Below are positions 1 through 9,482 of a DNA stretch of 37,001 nucleotides, in pieces. The position numbers and the translations under genes are program-made. The notes under the pieces were generated by a model. The model was not told the DNA's origin. It did no database searches and was given only the letters and a program-made list of their open reading frames with translations. Source of the stretch: Mycobacterium sp. (GTDB taxonomy: Bacteria; Actinomycetota; Actinomycetes; Mycobacteriales; Mycobacteriaceae); contig JAOPWT010000276.1 of NCBI GenBank assembly GCA_025965555.1, positions 1-37,001 on the forward strand, in the 5' to 3' direction. Position 1 is the first letter of the stretch, and every line of letters starts with the position of its first letter.

Positions 1-38
1 CCGGTCGTAGGTTGGGCCTTGTCCTCAGCGGTGGTCAC
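1..38 (-). CDS. nuoG: NADH-quinone oxidoreductase subunit G, N-terminal start only (partial)
   Basis: Only the first dozen codons lie in the window, on the reverse strand. A GTG start at 38 overlaps the nuoF stop codon as GTGA, the same coupling seen at other junctions in this operon, and reads V-T-T-A-E-D-K-A-Q. NuoG is the large iron-sulfur subunit of the complex I NADH module and follows nuoF in actinobacterial nuo operons. The identity rests on position and overlap, not on domain content. Confidence 0.7.
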   Translation of the reverse strand, partial: MTTAEDKAQPTT

Positions 39-1348
39 GTGAGCGCTCCCTCCGGTGCGGCCAGCATCGAGGCGTGTGGATCGAATGGGCAGCCACCCTC
101 AAGGTGCGCCTCGTACTCGTCACGGAAGTACTTGATGGAGGACAGGATCGGGCTGGCCGCACCGTCGCCGAGCGCGCAGAACGACTTACCGAAGATCGCG
201 TCGGCGATGTCGAGCAACTTGTCCACGTCCTCCCGCCGACCGGCTCCGGTCTCGAGGCGTTCGTAGATCTGTGCCAACCAGTAGGTGCCTTCGCGGCACG
301 GTGTGCACTTGCCGCAGGATTCGTGCGCGTAGAACTGCGTCCAGCGCCGGACCGCCCGCACTACGCAGGTCGTCTCGTCGAAGATCTGCAGCGCCTTGGT
401 GCCCAGCATTGAACCGACCTTGGCCATGTTCTCGTAATCCAGTGGTATGTCGAGGTGTTCACGGGTCAGCAGGGGGGTCGACGATCCGCCTGGCGTCCAG
501 AACTTCAGTTCGTGGCCCGCTCGCACGCCGCCTGCGCACTCGAGCAGCTCGCGCAGCGTGATGCCCAGCGGTGCCTCGTACTGGCCGGGGGTGGCGACGT
601 GTCCGGACAATGAGTAGAGCGTGAAACCGGGGGACTTCTCCGATCCCATCGACTTGAACCAGTCCACCCCGCCGCGCAGGACCGCGGGCACGCTGGCGAT
701 GGACTCGACGTTGTTGACCACCGTCGGGCAGGCGTACAGCCCGGCGACGGCGGGGAACGGCGGGCGCAGCCGTGGCTGGCCGCGCCTGCCCTCCAGCGAG
801 TCAAGCAGCGCGGTCTCCTCACCGCAGATGTAGGCGCCCGCACCGGCATGCACAATCAGGTCGAGGTCAAAACCCGAACCGAGGATGTCGGTGCCGAGGA
901 AGCCGGCCTCGTATGCCTCGGCGACGGCCGTTTGCAGCCTACGCAGCACCGGCACGACCTCCCCGCGCACGTAGATGAACGCATGCCGCGCCCGGATGGC
1001 GTACGCCGCGATGATCGCACCCTCGACGAGCACGTGCGGGGTGGCCATCATGAGCGGAATGTCCTTGCAGGTGCCGGGTTCGGACTCGTCGGCGTTGATC
1101 ACCAGATAGTGCGGCTTGGCGCCTGCACCCTCGGTGCCCTGCGGGATGAACGACCACTTCTGGCCGGTGGGGAAGCCCGCACCGCCGCGACCACGCAGCC
1201 CGGAGTCCTTCACCAGGCCGATCACCGCGTCGGCGTCCATGCCCAAGGCCTTGTGAAGGGCCTGGTAACCGTCGTGGCGCTGATAGGACTCCAACGTCCA
1301 AGAGGACGGCTCGTCCCAGTAGCTGCTCAAGACCGGTGTCAGGGTCAT
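35..1348 (-). CDS. nuoF: NADH-quinone oxidoreductase subunit F (NADH/FMN-binding)
   Basis: NuoF is the entry subunit of proton-pumping complex I: it binds NADH and FMN and passes electrons to the iron-sulfur chain. The 437 residues are the usual length. A glycine-rich nucleotide site, GRGGAGFPTG, lies near residues 53-62. A mid-protein GAGAYICGEETALL motif is typical of the FMN site. Near the C terminus, ESCGKCTPCREG plus a later Cys in SFCALGD supply the four ligands of cluster N3. The ATG start at 1348 overlaps the end of nuoE by four bases, so translation is probably coupled. It acts on the cytoplasmic face of the membrane with NuoE and NuoG. Confidence 0.97.
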   Translation of the reverse strand: MTLTPVLSSYWDEPSSWTLESYQRHDGYQALHKALGMDADAVIGLVKDSGLRGRGGAGFPTGQKWSFIPQGTEGAGAKPHYLVINADESEPGTCKDIPLMMATPHVLVEGAIIAAYAIRARHAFIYVRGEVVPVLRRLQTAVAEAYEAGFLGTDILGSGFDLDLIVHAGAGAYICGEETALLDSLEGRRGQPRLRPPFPAVAGLYACPTVVNNVESIASVPAVLRGGVDWFKSMGSEKSPGFTLYSLSGHVATPGQYEAPLGITLRELLECAGGVRAGHELKFWTPGGSSTPLLTREHLDIPLDYENMAKVGSMLGTKALQIFDETTCVVRAVRRWTQFYAHESCGKCTPCREGTYWLAQIYERLETGAGRREDVDKLLDIADAIFGKSFCALGDGAASPILSSIKYFRDEYEAHLEGGCPFDPHASMLAAPEGALT

Positions 1349-2190
1349 GACTGCGCCCCATTCCTCGGTGGCAGGTCCGCCGACGGGCCGGGGGCCGGCT
1401 CGTCGCGGGCCGTCTCCTTGGCGATCTTCTCGTCGTCGGGTCCGGCTGCGGTGCTTCTGGATTCGGCAACGGCGGGCGCCGACATGCCTCGCTCGTGGGC
1501 GATCCGCAGTCCCGCCAGCGTGGCGTCACCGGTGGTGCCGTCGTTGGCACCCTGGCGTTGGTCGGCGAAACCCGCCAGGATCCGGGCGGTGTCGCGGAAG
1601 GAACACAACGGAGCACCGCGGGTCGGTGTGACCGACGCGCCCGAGCGCAGCTCGTCGACGAGATCGCGTGCCGACGAGGGAGTCTGGTTGTCGAAGAACT
1701 CCCAGTTGACCATGATCACGGGCGCGTAGTCGCAGGCGGCGTTGCACTCGATGTGTTCGAGGGTGACCTTGCCGTCGGTGGTGGTCTGCCCGGCGTGGAC
1801 GTCGAGGTGATCTTCGAGGACCTCGAGGATCGCGTCACCGCCCATCACGGCGCACAACGTGTTGGTACACACGCCGACCAGATATTCGCCGGTGGGGGTG
1901 CGCCGATACATCGAGTAGAACGTCGCGACCGCCGTCACCTCGGCGGGGCTGAGGCTCAACTGGTTGGCGCAGAAGGCAATTCCCGCCGGCGTGAGGTAGC
2001 CGTCCTCGGCCTGCACCAGGTGCAGAAGGGGGAGCAGGGCCGACCGCGCCTCGGGATACTTGGCCATCACCAGCGCGGCGTCATCGGCCAGTCGCTCCGT
2101 CACCTCGGCCGAATACGATTGCGGCCCAGCCGATATCGGTGGTCCCGGTTCGTCGGGTCGCGGGCCCAACTGCAGATCTACGACGGTCAT
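1345..2190 (-). CDS. nuoE: NADH-quinone oxidoreductase subunit E (2Fe-2S)
   Basis: NuoE is the thioredoxin-fold [2Fe-2S] subunit that pairs with NuoF in the NADH dehydrogenase module. With the ATG at 2190, which overlaps the nuoD stop as ATGA, the protein has 281 residues; an upstream in-frame start would read into nuoD and lacks this junction. The four cluster ligands are visible as C108-x4-C113 (VCTNTLC) and C149-x3-C153 (ECNAAC). The helical N-terminal part includes the motif [11 protein letters not shown]-terminal tail of about 80 residues beyond the core is longer than in E. coli NuoE and rich in Ala, Pro and Ser, as in other mycobacterial NuoE proteins. Confidence 0.96.
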   Translation of the reverse strand: MTVVDLQLGPRPDEPGPPISAGPQSYSAEVTERLADDAALVMAKYPEARSALLPLLHLVQAEDGYLTPAGIAFCANQLSLSPAEVTAVATFYSMYRRTPTGEYLVGVCTNTLCAVMGGDAILEVLEDHLDVHAGQTTTDGKVTLEHIECNAACDYAPVIMVNWEFFDNQTPSSARDLVDELRSGASVTPTRGAPLCSFRDTARILAGFADQRQGANDGTTGDATLAGLRIAHERGMSAPAVAESRSTAAGPDDEKIAKETARDEPAPGPSADLPPRNGAQS

Positions 2191-3503
2191 CTGTCCACCC
2201 CGCCCATCACCGGGTCGATCGACGCCACCGCCGCGATCGCATCGGCCACCATGCCGCCCTCGCACATCGCGGCCACCGCCTGCAAGTTGGTGAACGACGG
2301 ATCGCGGTAATGCACGCGGTAGGGACGGGTGCCCCCGTCGGACACCATATGGACGCCAAGCTCACCCCGCGGTGACTCGACGGCGACGTAGACCTGCCCG
2401 GCAGGCACGCGGATGCCCTCGGTGACCAGCTTGAAATGGTGGATCAGGGCTTCCATCGAGCCGCCCATGATCTTGGCGATGTACTCGGGTGAATTGCCGA
2501 GCCCGTCGGGCCCGAGCTTGAGGTCGGCCGGCCACGCCAGCTTCTTGTCGGTGATCATCACCGGTCCTGGCTTCAGCTTGTCGAGGCACTGCTCGACGAT
2601 CTTGAGGGATTCCCGCATCTCACGGACCCGAATCAGGTAGCGGCCGTAAGCATCACATTCATCGGTGGTGATCACGTCGAATTCGTAGTCCTCGTAACCG
2701 CAGTACGGTTGGGCGCGGCGCAGGTCGTGGGGCAACCCGGTCGAGCGCAGGCACGGGCCGGTGATGCCCAGCGCCATGCAGCCGGTGAGGTCGAGGAAGC
2801 CGACGCCCTGCGTGCGGGCCTTCCAGATATAGTTCTCGTTGAGCAGATCCTCCATGTCCCGCAACCGCATCGGCAGGAGCTCCAACAGTTCCTTCAGCTG
2901 GGGAACCGCCTCGTCGGGCAGGTCGGATGCCAGCCCGCCCGGCCTGATGTAGGCGTGGTTCATCCGCAGGCCGGTGATCGTCTCGAACACCGACAGCACC
3001 AGTTCCCGTTCGCGGAACCCGAAGAACATGGCCGACATCGAGCCGAGTTCCATGCCGCCGGTGGCCAGCGCCACCAGGTGACTGGAGATCCGATTGAGCT
3101 CCATCAGCATGACCCTGATGACGCTGGCGCGTTCGGGGATGTCGTCGGTGACGTCGAGCAGCTTCTCGACGCCGAGGCAGTACGCCGTCTCGTTGAAGAA
3201 CGGTGAAAGGTAGTCCATCCGGGTTACGAACGTCACGCCCTGAGTCCAGTTGCGGAATTCGAGATTCTTCTCGATCCCGGTGTGCAGGTAGCCGATTCCG
3301 CATCGGAGCTCGGTGATGGTCTCGCCCTCGATCTCGAGGATGAGCCGAAGGACGCCGTGGGTTGACGGGTGCTGTGGCCCCATGTTGACCACGATGCGTT
3401 CGCCTGCGACGGCACTGTCGCGTGCGGCGTTGACGACCTCTTGCCAGTCTTCACCGCCCACCGTGACCACGATCTCTTCTGGCGGGTTGTCGGATCTGGT
3501 CAT
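2187..3503 (-). CDS. nuoD: NADH-quinone oxidoreductase subunit D (49-kDa subunit)
   Basis: NuoD belongs to the Ni-Fe-hydrogenase-large-subunit-like family and forms, with NuoB, the quinone-binding pocket at the junction of the peripheral and membrane arms. The 438 residues match the family. [15 protein letters not shown] near the N terminus is the diagnostic motif of the 49-kDa subunit, carrying the His of the quinone site. The C terminus ends in [12 protein letters not shown], the typical end of NuoD. Its ATG start shares one base with the nuoC stop (TGATG), so the two are coupled. The opposite-strand frames here are shadows. Confidence 0.97.
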   Translation of the reverse strand: MTRSDNPPEEIVVTVGGEDWQEVVNAARDSAVAGERIVVNMGPQHPSTHGVLRLILEIEGETITELRCGIGYLHTGIEKNLEFRNWTQGVTFVTRMDYLSPFFNETAYCLGVEKLLDVTDDIPERASVIRVMLMELNRISSHLVALATGGMELGSMSAMFFGFRERELVLSVFETITGLRMNHAYIRPGGLASDLPDEAVPQLKELLELLPMRLRDMEDLLNENYIWKARTQGVGFLDLTGCMALGITGPCLRSTGLPHDLRRAQPYCGYEDYEFDVITTDECDAYGRYLIRVREMRESLKIVEQCLDKLKPGPVMITDKKLAWPADLKLGPDGLGNSPEYIAKIMGGSMEALIHHFKLVTEGIRVPAGQVYVAVESPRGELGVHMVSDGGTRPYRVHYRDPSFTNLQAVAAMCEGGMVADAIAAVASIDPVMGGVDR

Positions 3504-4225
3504 CAGTTGTAGGACCTCCGCTGGTCGGGCGGTTGTATCTCGGCGCCGTGGTACTCCACGGGGATGCCGCCCAACGGGTAGTCCTTGCGTTGCGGATGCC
3601 CCACCCAGTCGTCGGGCATCTCGATGCGGGTGAGCGACGGATGTCCATCGAAGATGATGCCGAAGAAGTCGTAGGTCTCGCGTTCGTGCCAGTCGGTGGT
3701 CGGGTAGACCGAGAACAGTGAGGGCACATGAGGATCCGCGTCCGGTGCGGTCACCTCGACGCGGATCCTGCGGTTGTGGGTGATGGACATCAGCGGATAG
3801 ACGGCGTGCAGTTCCCTTCCGAGATCACTGGGATAGTGCACACCGGAGACTCCGAGGCACAGCTCGAATCGCAGGGTGGCGTCGTCGCGGAGCGCTTGAG
3901 CGACGGCCACCAGGTGTTCCCGCCGGATTTCGAGGGTCAGTTCCGCGCGGAACACCACGACGCGCTCGACGGCGGCGCCGAAGACGTCGTCGCCAAGGGC
4001 TTGCGCCAACGCGTCGACGACCTCGTCGAAGTAGCCGCCGTACGGCCGCGGCGAGCTACCCGGTAGTTCGACGTCGCGCACCAGCCTGCCGTAGCCCGAG
4101 GTGTCGCCACTGCCCTTCACGCCGAACATGCCTCGACGCTGGCCGATCACCTCTGATTCACCCCCGAGTCGCTGCGCTCCTGCCGGTCGATCGGGCCCGT
4201 TCCCGTTGCCGTTGGCCTCCGTCAT
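3503..4225 (-). CDS. nuoC: NADH-quinone oxidoreductase subunit C (30-kDa subunit)
   Basis: NuoC is a structural subunit of the peripheral arm of complex I, bound to NuoD. The 240-residue protein has an Asn/Gly-rich, probably disordered N terminus of about 30 residues, then the family core. The signature [21 protein letters not shown] and the following [16 protein letters not shown] are characteristic of the 30-kDa subunit. The ATG start at 4225 overlaps the end of nuoB by four bases. NuoC and NuoD are separate genes here, unlike the fused NuoCD of E. coli. Confidence 0.96.
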   Translation of the reverse strand: MTEANGNGNGPDRPAGAQRLGGESEVIGQRRGMFGVKGSGDTSGYGRLVRDVELPGSSPRPYGGYFDEVVDALAQALGDDVFGAAVERVVVFRAELTLEIRREHLVAVAQALRDDATLRFELCLGVSGVHYPSDLGRELHAVYPLMSITHNRRIRVEVTAPDADPHVPSLFSVYPTTDWHERETYDFFGIIFDGHPSLTRIEMPDDWVGHPQRKDYPLGGIPVEYHGAEIQPPDQRRSYN

Positions 4226-4779
4226 GACCGCAGTAATCCCTTGAGCTCGATGGTCGGCCGGGATGCCAGGGCGGCCTCCTCCGCTGCGGCGATGGCCTCG
4301 GCACGATTGACGCCCAAGGGCATCTCCTGAATCTTGGCGTGCAACATGAGGATTGCGTTGAGCAGCATCTCAGGGCGGGGCGGACAGCCTGGCAGATAGA
4401 TGTCGACGGGCACGATGTGATCGACGCCCTGCACGATCGCGTAGTTGTTGAACATGCCGCCCGATGAGGCGCACACCCCCATCGCCAGAACCCATTTGGG
4501 CTCCGCCATCTGGTCGTACACCTGGCGCAGCACCGGCGCCATCTTCTGGCTGACGCGACCCGCCACGATCATCAGATCGGCCTGTCGGGGAGTCGCCGAG
4601 AACCGCTCCATGCCGAACCGTGCGATGTCGAACCGCGGTCCGGCCGTGGCCATCATCTCGATGGCGCAACACGCCAGTCCGAAGGTCGCCGGCCACAGCG
4701 AACCCTTGCGTACGTATCCGGCGACCTTCTCCAACGTGGAGAGGAGGATGCCGCCCGGTAGTTGTTCTTCGAGTCCCAT
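4222..4779 (-). CDS. nuoB: NADH-quinone oxidoreductase subunit B (N2 cluster)
   Basis: NuoB carries the terminal [4Fe-4S] cluster N2, which reduces quinone. All four ligands can be seen in the 185-residue protein: the tandem pair C37-C38 ([10 protein letters not shown]), C103 (MGVCASSGG) and C132 ([10 protein letters not shown]). The length is typical. It starts with ATG at 4779, eight bases downstream of the nuoA stop, and overlaps nuoC by four bases. Confidence 0.98.
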   Translation of the reverse strand: MGLEEQLPGGILLSTLEKVAGYVRKGSLWPATFGLACCAIEMMATAGPRFDIARFGMERFSATPRQADLMIVAGRVSQKMAPVLRQVYDQMAEPKWVLAMGVCASSGGMFNNYAIVQGVDHIVPVDIYLPGCPPRPEMLLNAILMLHAKIQEMPLGVNRAEAIAAAEEAALASRPTIELKGLLRS

Positions 4780-4787
4780 GAGTCAGC

Positions 4788-5162
4788 TCAATCCCAACTG
4801 AGTCCGCCGCGTCGCCACACATACGCGTAGGCGACGAACACCGTGAGCATGAACAGCAGCATCTCGATGACGGCGAAGAGGCCGAGCGAGTCGAACGCGA
4901 CGGCCCACGGATAGAGGAACACGATTTCGATGTCGAAGACGATGAACAACATCGCGGTCAGGTAGTACTTCACCGGGAATCGCTGTCCGGTCTGCAGGTC
5001 GCCCGGCGATCCAGGTGCGACGGGCTCGATGCCACATTCGTAGGCCTCGAGTTTGGCCCGGTTGTACCGCCGCGGCCCGATCAGGAGCGCGATGCCGACC
5101 GATCCGATCGCGAATGCAGCGGCGATCACTCCGAGAACCAGAATGGGTATGTACGCGTTCAT
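4788..5162 (-). CDS. nuoA: NADH-quinone oxidoreductase subunit A (membrane)
   Basis: NuoA is a small membrane subunit at the hinge between the two arms of complex I. The 124 residues contain three hydrophobic segments at about 5-28, 65-88 and 93-115. Between the first and second lies the conserved loop KLEAYECGIEP, whose Cys marks the family and shifts exposure between active and deactive enzyme. It is the first gene of the operon, starting with ATG at 5162. A 170-base leader holding a CRP-like palindrome lies upstream. The ribosome site GAGGGAG is about 12 bases from the start, which is rather far. Confidence 0.96.
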   Translation of the reverse strand: MNAYIPILVLGVIAAAFAIGSVGIALLIGPRRYNRAKLEAYECGIEPVAPGSPGDLQTGQRFPVKYYLTAMLFIVFDIEIVFLYPWAVAFDSLGLFAVIEMLLFMLTVFVAYAYVWRRGGLSWD

Positions 5163-5193
5163 TCCGCTGTGTCGCTCCCTCGTGGGCTGTCGA

Positions 5194-5209
5194 TGTGAGC
5201 TATGACACA
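5194..5209. promoter_or_regulatory. CRP-like palindrome upstream of nuoA
   Basis: TGTGAGCTATGACACA matches the CRP/FNR consensus TGTGA-N6-TCACA at nine of ten defined positions. It is centred about 40 bases upstream of the nuoA start codon. It overlaps a slightly wider inverted repeat at 5198-5212 with arms AGCTATG and CACAGCT. A TAAGCT hexamer at its upstream edge, read in the nuo direction, could be a -10 element; that would place the palindrome over the transcription start and favour repression. Mycobacterial CRP (Rv3676 type) controls several respiratory genes, so a role in nuo control is plausible but inferred. Confidence 0.5.
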
Positions 5210-5332
5210 GCTTAGCCGCGTTAACGGTCGGCTTGGCGCATTTTGGATAGGATCCAGAGAAGCAACTGCGTACCGAGGTCTTGCGACACGATCATCGCGA
5301 GAAGTGAACGGTGTCAGTCTGTTTCGTGCTGG

Positions 5333-5728
5333 TTACGGCGTGATCGAGCGCAACAGCGACGCGACGGCCTCGCCGAGCCGGATCGGGTCGATCGGGTGGG
5401 ACACGGCCGCCTCGGCGCGTGACCACGAGGCCAGCCACGCATCGTCCGGGCGCCCCGTCAGCACCAGGATCGGGGGGCAGTGCGCCACCTCGTCCTTGAG
5501 CTGCTTCGCCAGCCCCATCCCACCTGCGGGAGTCGCCTCGCCGTCCAGGATCGCCAGGTCGATGCCGCCCTTGTCCAGGTTCGCGACGACCACCGGAGCC
5601 GTCGCGACGTCCAGGTACTCCAGCTCGGGCAGGTCGGGATGGACCCGCTTGCCCAGCGCACTGCGCACTTGATCGCGGGTACGCGCGTTATCGCTGTAGA
5701 CCAGGATCTTCAGGGGCGAATCGGGCAC
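5333..5728 (-). CDS. Degenerate CheY-like receiver protein (Rv3143-like)
   Basis: A stand-alone receiver-fold protein of 131 residues with no output domain. The expected phospho-acceptor is present at D62 (LAILDGE), as is the switch Thr at T91 (VLTGRP). The N-terminal acidic pair is reduced to one Asp, D13 (YSDN), and the invariant Lys before the cis-Pro is replaced by H111 (VSHPIDP). Phosphorylation chemistry is therefore probably altered. In M. tuberculosis the similar Rv3143 lies next to nuoA, and here it is also directly upstream of nuo on the same strand. The start is GTG at 5728. Its partner is unknown; a role linked to complex I expression or assembly is only a guess. Confidence 0.82.
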   Translation of the reverse strand: MPDSPLKILVYSDNARTRDQVRSALGKRVHPDLPELEYLDVATAPVVVANLDKGGIDLAILDGEATPAGGMGLAKQLKDEVAHCPPILVLTGRPDDAWLASWSRAEAAVSHPIDPIRLGEAVASLLRSITP

Positions 5729-5764
5729 GCAGCCGATGCTACGACGGCCACGGCACCGATGACG

Positions 5765-6298
5765 TCAGGTTCGGTCGGACCGGACGAACACGACATCGGC
5801 CGACACCGTCGCGTCGTCGCCGACCATGCCGAGAAGGTTGCCGTCGACGCCGAAGTCATGTCGGTTGATCACCAGGCTCGTCGTGACCCTGACCGCCCCG
5901 TCCGCCAGCTCGGCGGCCGAGGCCAGGAAATCGATCGGACGGGTAGTGCCCTTGATCGAGAGCGTCGCGTGCACGTCGGCGGTGTCAGGACCCTTCGGGC
6001 CCGCCGCAGTCACCGCGACGGTGATGTCCGGGAAGCGTTCCAGGTCGAAGAACTCGGGTTCCCGCAGGTGACCGTCGCGCTTGGCGATTCCCGTGGTCAG
6101 CGTGCTCACCGGTATCCGAACATCGCCGGACGCTCCGGATTCAGTCACCTCACAGGCACCCGTCAGGTTCGAGAACGTGCCCTTCACCGTCGCCAGTCCC
6201 CACATGGTCTTGCAGCGGACGGTGGTGCCGGATCGGTCCGGGTCGACCTGCCATGAGCCGATCCAGTCGTGAAGGGGAAGCGAAGCCATGTCAGTCAT
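5765..6298 (-). CDS. YceI family protein
   Basis: A 177-residue YceI-like lipocalin-fold protein; the family binds polyisoprenoids or other amphipathic molecules in a beta-barrel. Family features are visible: the opening W-x-V-D-P-D-R-S segment (SWQVDPDRSGTTV), the central REPEFFDLERFPDITV motif, and the later TLSIKGTTRPIDF strand pair. There is no signal peptide, so unlike E. coli YceI it should be cytoplasmic. The start at 6298 overlaps the upstream gene by four bases (ATGA); a second ATG three codons later is also possible. It is co-transcribed with the NTF2-like gene and ends 36 bases before the receiver gene. The exact ligand is unknown. Confidence 0.9.
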   Translation of the reverse strand: MTDMASLPLHDWIGSWQVDPDRSGTTVRCKTMWGLATVKGTFSNLTGACEVTESGASGDVRIPVSTLTTGIAKRDGHLREPEFFDLERFPDITVAVTAAGPKGPDTADVHATLSIKGTTRPIDFLASAAELADGAVRVTTSLVINRHDFGVDGNLLGMVGDDATVSADVVFVRSDRT

Positions 6299-6687
6299 CG
6301 TTGCACCAATGCGGCCATATCGGCAGGGTCGAAGTATTCGTCGATCCTGGAGATCAGTCCGGTGGCGTCGACCTTGATCACGATGCAGACGCGCAAGGTG
6401 ATGGACGCACCACGGGATGCGTCGGCGCGAAGTACGTGCTGCTGAACGAAGCCGTTCTCGAAGAACTGTCGGTCAAGGACTTCGTAGCGCCGGTCCGTGG
6501 TGGTACTGATGAACCACCTGATCACCTTCAGTGCGCGGACGCGGTCGTTGTCCGCCTCGTCGCCGCTGTGCCACACCGCGACGTCGTCGGCCCACAGGTT
6601 CTCGACGGCCGCGTAGTCGCCCCGCTCGATGGCGCCAAAGAGTCCGTTGGCCACGTCGGACAGGACGTCGGATGCCGCCTTTGGCAT
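6295..6687 (-). CDS. NTF2/SnoaL-like (nuclear transport factor 2 fold) protein
   Basis: The 130-residue product looks like an NTF2-fold enzyme or binding protein of the ketosteroid isomerase/SnoaL group. It has an N-terminal helix pair (ANGLFGAIERGDYAAVENLWADDVAVWHS split over residues 10-38), then beta strands and the closing ISRIDEYFDPADMAALVQ, a common family ending. The ATG at 6687 is preceded by a strong ribosome site, GGAGGAG; longer in-frame starts have none. It is divergent from the LuxR gene at 6805 and coupled to the YceI gene. The substrate cannot be predicted. Confidence 0.85.
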   Translation of the reverse strand: MPKAASDVLSDVANGLFGAIERGDYAAVENLWADDVAVWHSGDEADNDRVRALKVIRWFISTTTDRRYEVLDRQFFENGFVQQHVLRADASRGASITLRVCIVIKVDATGLISRIDEYFDPADMAALVQR

Positions 6688-6804
6688 GGCGCTTCTCCTC
6701 CCGATGGTCTCGAAGGAGGGTAAGGCAACGCCGCAGCTGAGAATGTGTGGTTGCCACTTTCGTTTCGACTGATGGGTAGGCGCTGTCAGGCATAGGATCG
6801 CCCT

Positions 6805-9432
6805 GTGGTGGGGGTTCGCTGGATGATGGCGGGGCGGGGTGCGACGCGCAAGCAGCTCGAGTCCGCATTCGGCTCGGGACGCGGCGCGGTACTGGTCGGC
6901 GCGCCGGGCGTGGGCAAGACCGTGATGGCGCGCGCAGTCGCGAAGGCGTTCGCGAAGGACCATCCTCGCGTCACCTCACGCTGGGTCTCCGCCACCGGGT
7001 CGGCGAAACTCATTCCCTTCGGGGCCTTCAGCCATCTGGTCGAGCTGGCGGGCGCCGACGAACCCGCCATGCTGTTGCGGGCGGCGCAGGACTCGTTGCA
7101 CCGCGACGCCGCGCATGGGCTGACCCTGGTCGTCGACGACGCTTACCATCTCGACACGTTGTCCGCAACGCTCGTCCATCAACTGGCGATCAGCGGCTCG
7201 GCTCGCCTGCTGTTGACGGTTCGTGACGGCGAACCCTGCCCCGACGCGATCACCGCGCTGTGGAAGGACGACATCCTCGCGCGGTGCGACATCCATCCCT
7301 TCGACGCCGACGAATCGGAGACGCTTCTCGAACAGGTTCTCGGTGGCCCGGTCGAGGGCGTCAGTTCGGCTCGCATGTTCGAGGTGAGCCAAGGGAACCC
7401 GCTCTATCTTCGCCACCTAGTGGTGGCCGCGGTGAACACCGGTTCGCTCCGACAGGTCGAGGGTGTCTGGCAGCTGCGCGGTGAAATGACCCTTACCCCA
7501 GAGCTATCCACGCTCATCGATCAGCACCTGAGCGCTCTCGCGCCGGAAGTCCGAACCGTCTTGGAATTCCTTGCCGTGGAGGAACCGCTTGCGGTGTCGG
7601 ATCTCGCCGAGGTCGCAGGCCTGGAAGCGATCGATCGCGCGGAGATCGCGGGAGTCGTCACGATCAGTGATCAGGGTGGCAGCCTCGTCGCGCATCCGTT
7701 CCACCCGCTCTACACCGAGCGCGTTCGGTCCGGGCTCGGGCGGCTGGCCGTTCGCAGGTTGCGCAAGATGCTCGTCGGGCAGCTGTCGAGCGACGCGCCA
7801 ACCAACATCAGTGGGCGGTTGCGAATCGCAGGACTGGCACTCGACACCGACACCCCGCCCGACGCGGGCGACCTGATCACCTTGTCGTGGGAAGCAATGC
7901 GCATGGGCGACCTGGCATTCGGCGAGCGTCTTGCGCGCGGTGCACTCGAGCAGACCGGTGATCTGTCGGCGCGATTGCCACTGGCCCATTCACTGTCGTG
8001 GCAGGGCCGAGGGCGCGACGCCGACGAGGTGCTCAACCCCGTCGATCCCGACACGCTGTCCGAGTGGGATCTCACCGCCTGGACACTTCCGAAGGCCGCC
8101 AACAGATTCTGGATGTTGTCGGAGTCGCACGACGCGGTCAACTACCTGGCGGACATGCGCGCCCGCATCTCCGAGCCTGCCGCCTTCCACACGCTCGACG
8201 CGCTCGCCGCGACCTTCGCGATGAACTGCGGCGAACCCGACCGCGCAGTGCGCGTGGCGTCCGTCGTCCTGGAATCCACTGAGGCGCTGGACCTTGCGGT
8301 CGCCTGGGCGGCGGCCACGGCCACCCTGTCCAGCGCACGACTCGGTCGCTTCGGCGACGTCGAGGTCCTCGCCCAACGCGGGCTTAATGCAACCCACCCC
8401 GGCCTGTTGCGGTTCACCATCGGCCTCGGACAGACCTTCGGCTTGATCATGGCGGGCGACGTGGGCGCCGCGGAGGATCTGTCGCGGCATTACCTGAGCT
8501 TCTCGGAGTTTCAGCAGCCCGGGCGGGCGATCGGTGAGGTCCTACTGGGTCACACGCTGCTGGCGCGCGGTGCCTTCGACGAGGCCGCCAACCTGTTTCG
8601 ACAGGCCGCCGCGGCGCTGACGTCCACCGGTTACAGCTGGGGTCCGTTGGCGCTGATCGGACTGGCGCAGACACTCGGGCAGCAGGGGCGCGCCGCCGAG
8701 GCCGCCAGCGCACTCGATCGCGCCGTGTCCTCCCACGGGATGCGCTCCGAGTTGTACGCTCCCGACCTGGCGCTGGCGCGGGCATGGACGCTTGCCGCGG
8801 CGCGTGACATCCGCGGCGCCGTGGCCGCGGCCCGCGATGCCATCCACGCGGCCGAGAAGTCCGGGCAGAGCGCCGTCGCACTCCGTGCGGTCCACGATGC
8901 GGTGCGACTCGGCGACGTCGACGGGTTGGCTGCGGCGCGCCGGATCAATGCGCAGATCGACTGTGCAGCAGGGCACCTCTTCATCGCGCACGGCCAGGCG
9001 CTCGCGGATCGCGACGGCCCCGCCCTGGCCGGGGTAGCCGCGGAACTGGAGGCCGCGGGAATGCTGGCGGCCGCCGCGGATGCCGCCGCGCAGGCGGCAC
9101 ACGTGCACCAAGCCGCTGGTGACCGCGCGGGCGAGCGGTCCGCCAAGGCGCGCGCCGCAGCATTGTCACAGCGCTGTGGCAATCCCGCGACCCCGGCGTT
9201 GGAGAAGGTACTGAATCCGTTGCCGCTCACGGGCCGCGAACGGGAAGTAGCCGTCATGGTGGCGCAGGGCATGACCAACAAGGCGATTGCCGTCCGGCTG
9301 TCCGTGTCGATCCGCACCGTCGAGGGCCACGTCTACAAGGCGTGCATGAAGCTCGGCCTGCCCGACCGGGCGGCGCTGTCGACGACGGTGCGGGCCAGTC
9401 CGCAGATGTTGCGGACCGATGGCCGAACGTAA
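6805..9432 (+). CDS. Large ATPase LuxR-family transcriptional regulator (LAL type)
   Basis: An 875-residue STAND-type regulator. An N-terminal P-loop ATPase has Walker A GAPGVGKT at residues 32-39 and Walker B LTLVVDDAYHLD at 106-117. A long Ala-rich helical middle (TPR-like) follows, then a C-terminal LuxR/GerE helix-turn-helix from residue 808 (LTGREREVAVMVAQGMTNKAIA). Such proteins bind a ligand or partner and activate target promoters. The GTG at 6805 is used here; an ATG at 6823 is equally possible, since little sequence precedes the P-loop. It is divergent from the NTF2-like/YceI genes, which makes them candidate targets. The inducer is not known. Confidence 0.93.
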   Translation: MVGVRWMMAGRGATRKQLESAFGSGRGAVLVGAPGVGKTVMARAVAKAFAKDHPRVTSRWVSATGSAKLIPFGAFSHLVELAGADEPAMLLRAAQDSLHRDAAHGLTLVVDDAYHLDTLSATLVHQLAISGSARLLLTVRDGEPCPDAITALWKDDILARCDIHPFDADESETLLEQVLGGPVEGVSSARMFEVSQGNPLYLRHLVVAAVNTGSLRQVEGVWQLRGEMTLTPELSTLIDQHLSALAPEVRTVLEFLAVEEPLAVSDLAEVAGLEAIDRAEIAGVVTISDQGGSLVAHPFHPLYTERVRSGLGRLAVRRLRKMLVGQLSSDAPTNISGRLRIAGLALDTDTPPDAGDLITLSWEAMRMGDLAFGERLARGALEQTGDLSARLPLAHSLSWQGRGRDADEVLNPVDPDTLSEWDLTAWTLPKAANRFWMLSESHDAVNYLADMRARISEPAAFHTLDALAATFAMNCGEPDRAVRVASVVLESTEALDLAVAWAAATATLSSARLGRFGDVEVLAQRGLNATHPGLLRFTIGLGQTFGLIMAGDVGAAEDLSRHYLSFSEFQQPGRAIGEVLLGHTLLARGAFDEAANLFRQAAAALTSTGYSWGPLALIGLAQTLGQQGRAAEAASALDRAVSSHGMRSELYAPDLALARAWTLAAARDIRGAVAAARDAIHAAEKSGQSAVALRAVHDAVRLGDVDGLAAARRINAQIDCAAGHLFIAHGQALADRDGPALAGVAAELEAAGMLAAAADAAAQAAHVHQAAGDRAGERSAKARAAALSQRCGNPATPALEKVLNPLPLTGREREVAVMVAQGMTNKAIAVRLSVSIRTVEGHVYKACMKLGLPDRAALSTTVRASPQMLRTDGRT

Positions 9433-9482
9433 GGCGCCGCTTTGCCATTCCGCCGCGGACCGACATAGTGCTGAGGTCGCCT

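Noticed and set aside
848-1729. Plus-strand open frame of 293 codons opposite nuoF/nuoE
   Set aside because: It is antisense to two unmistakable complex I genes and has no motif or ribosome site of note.
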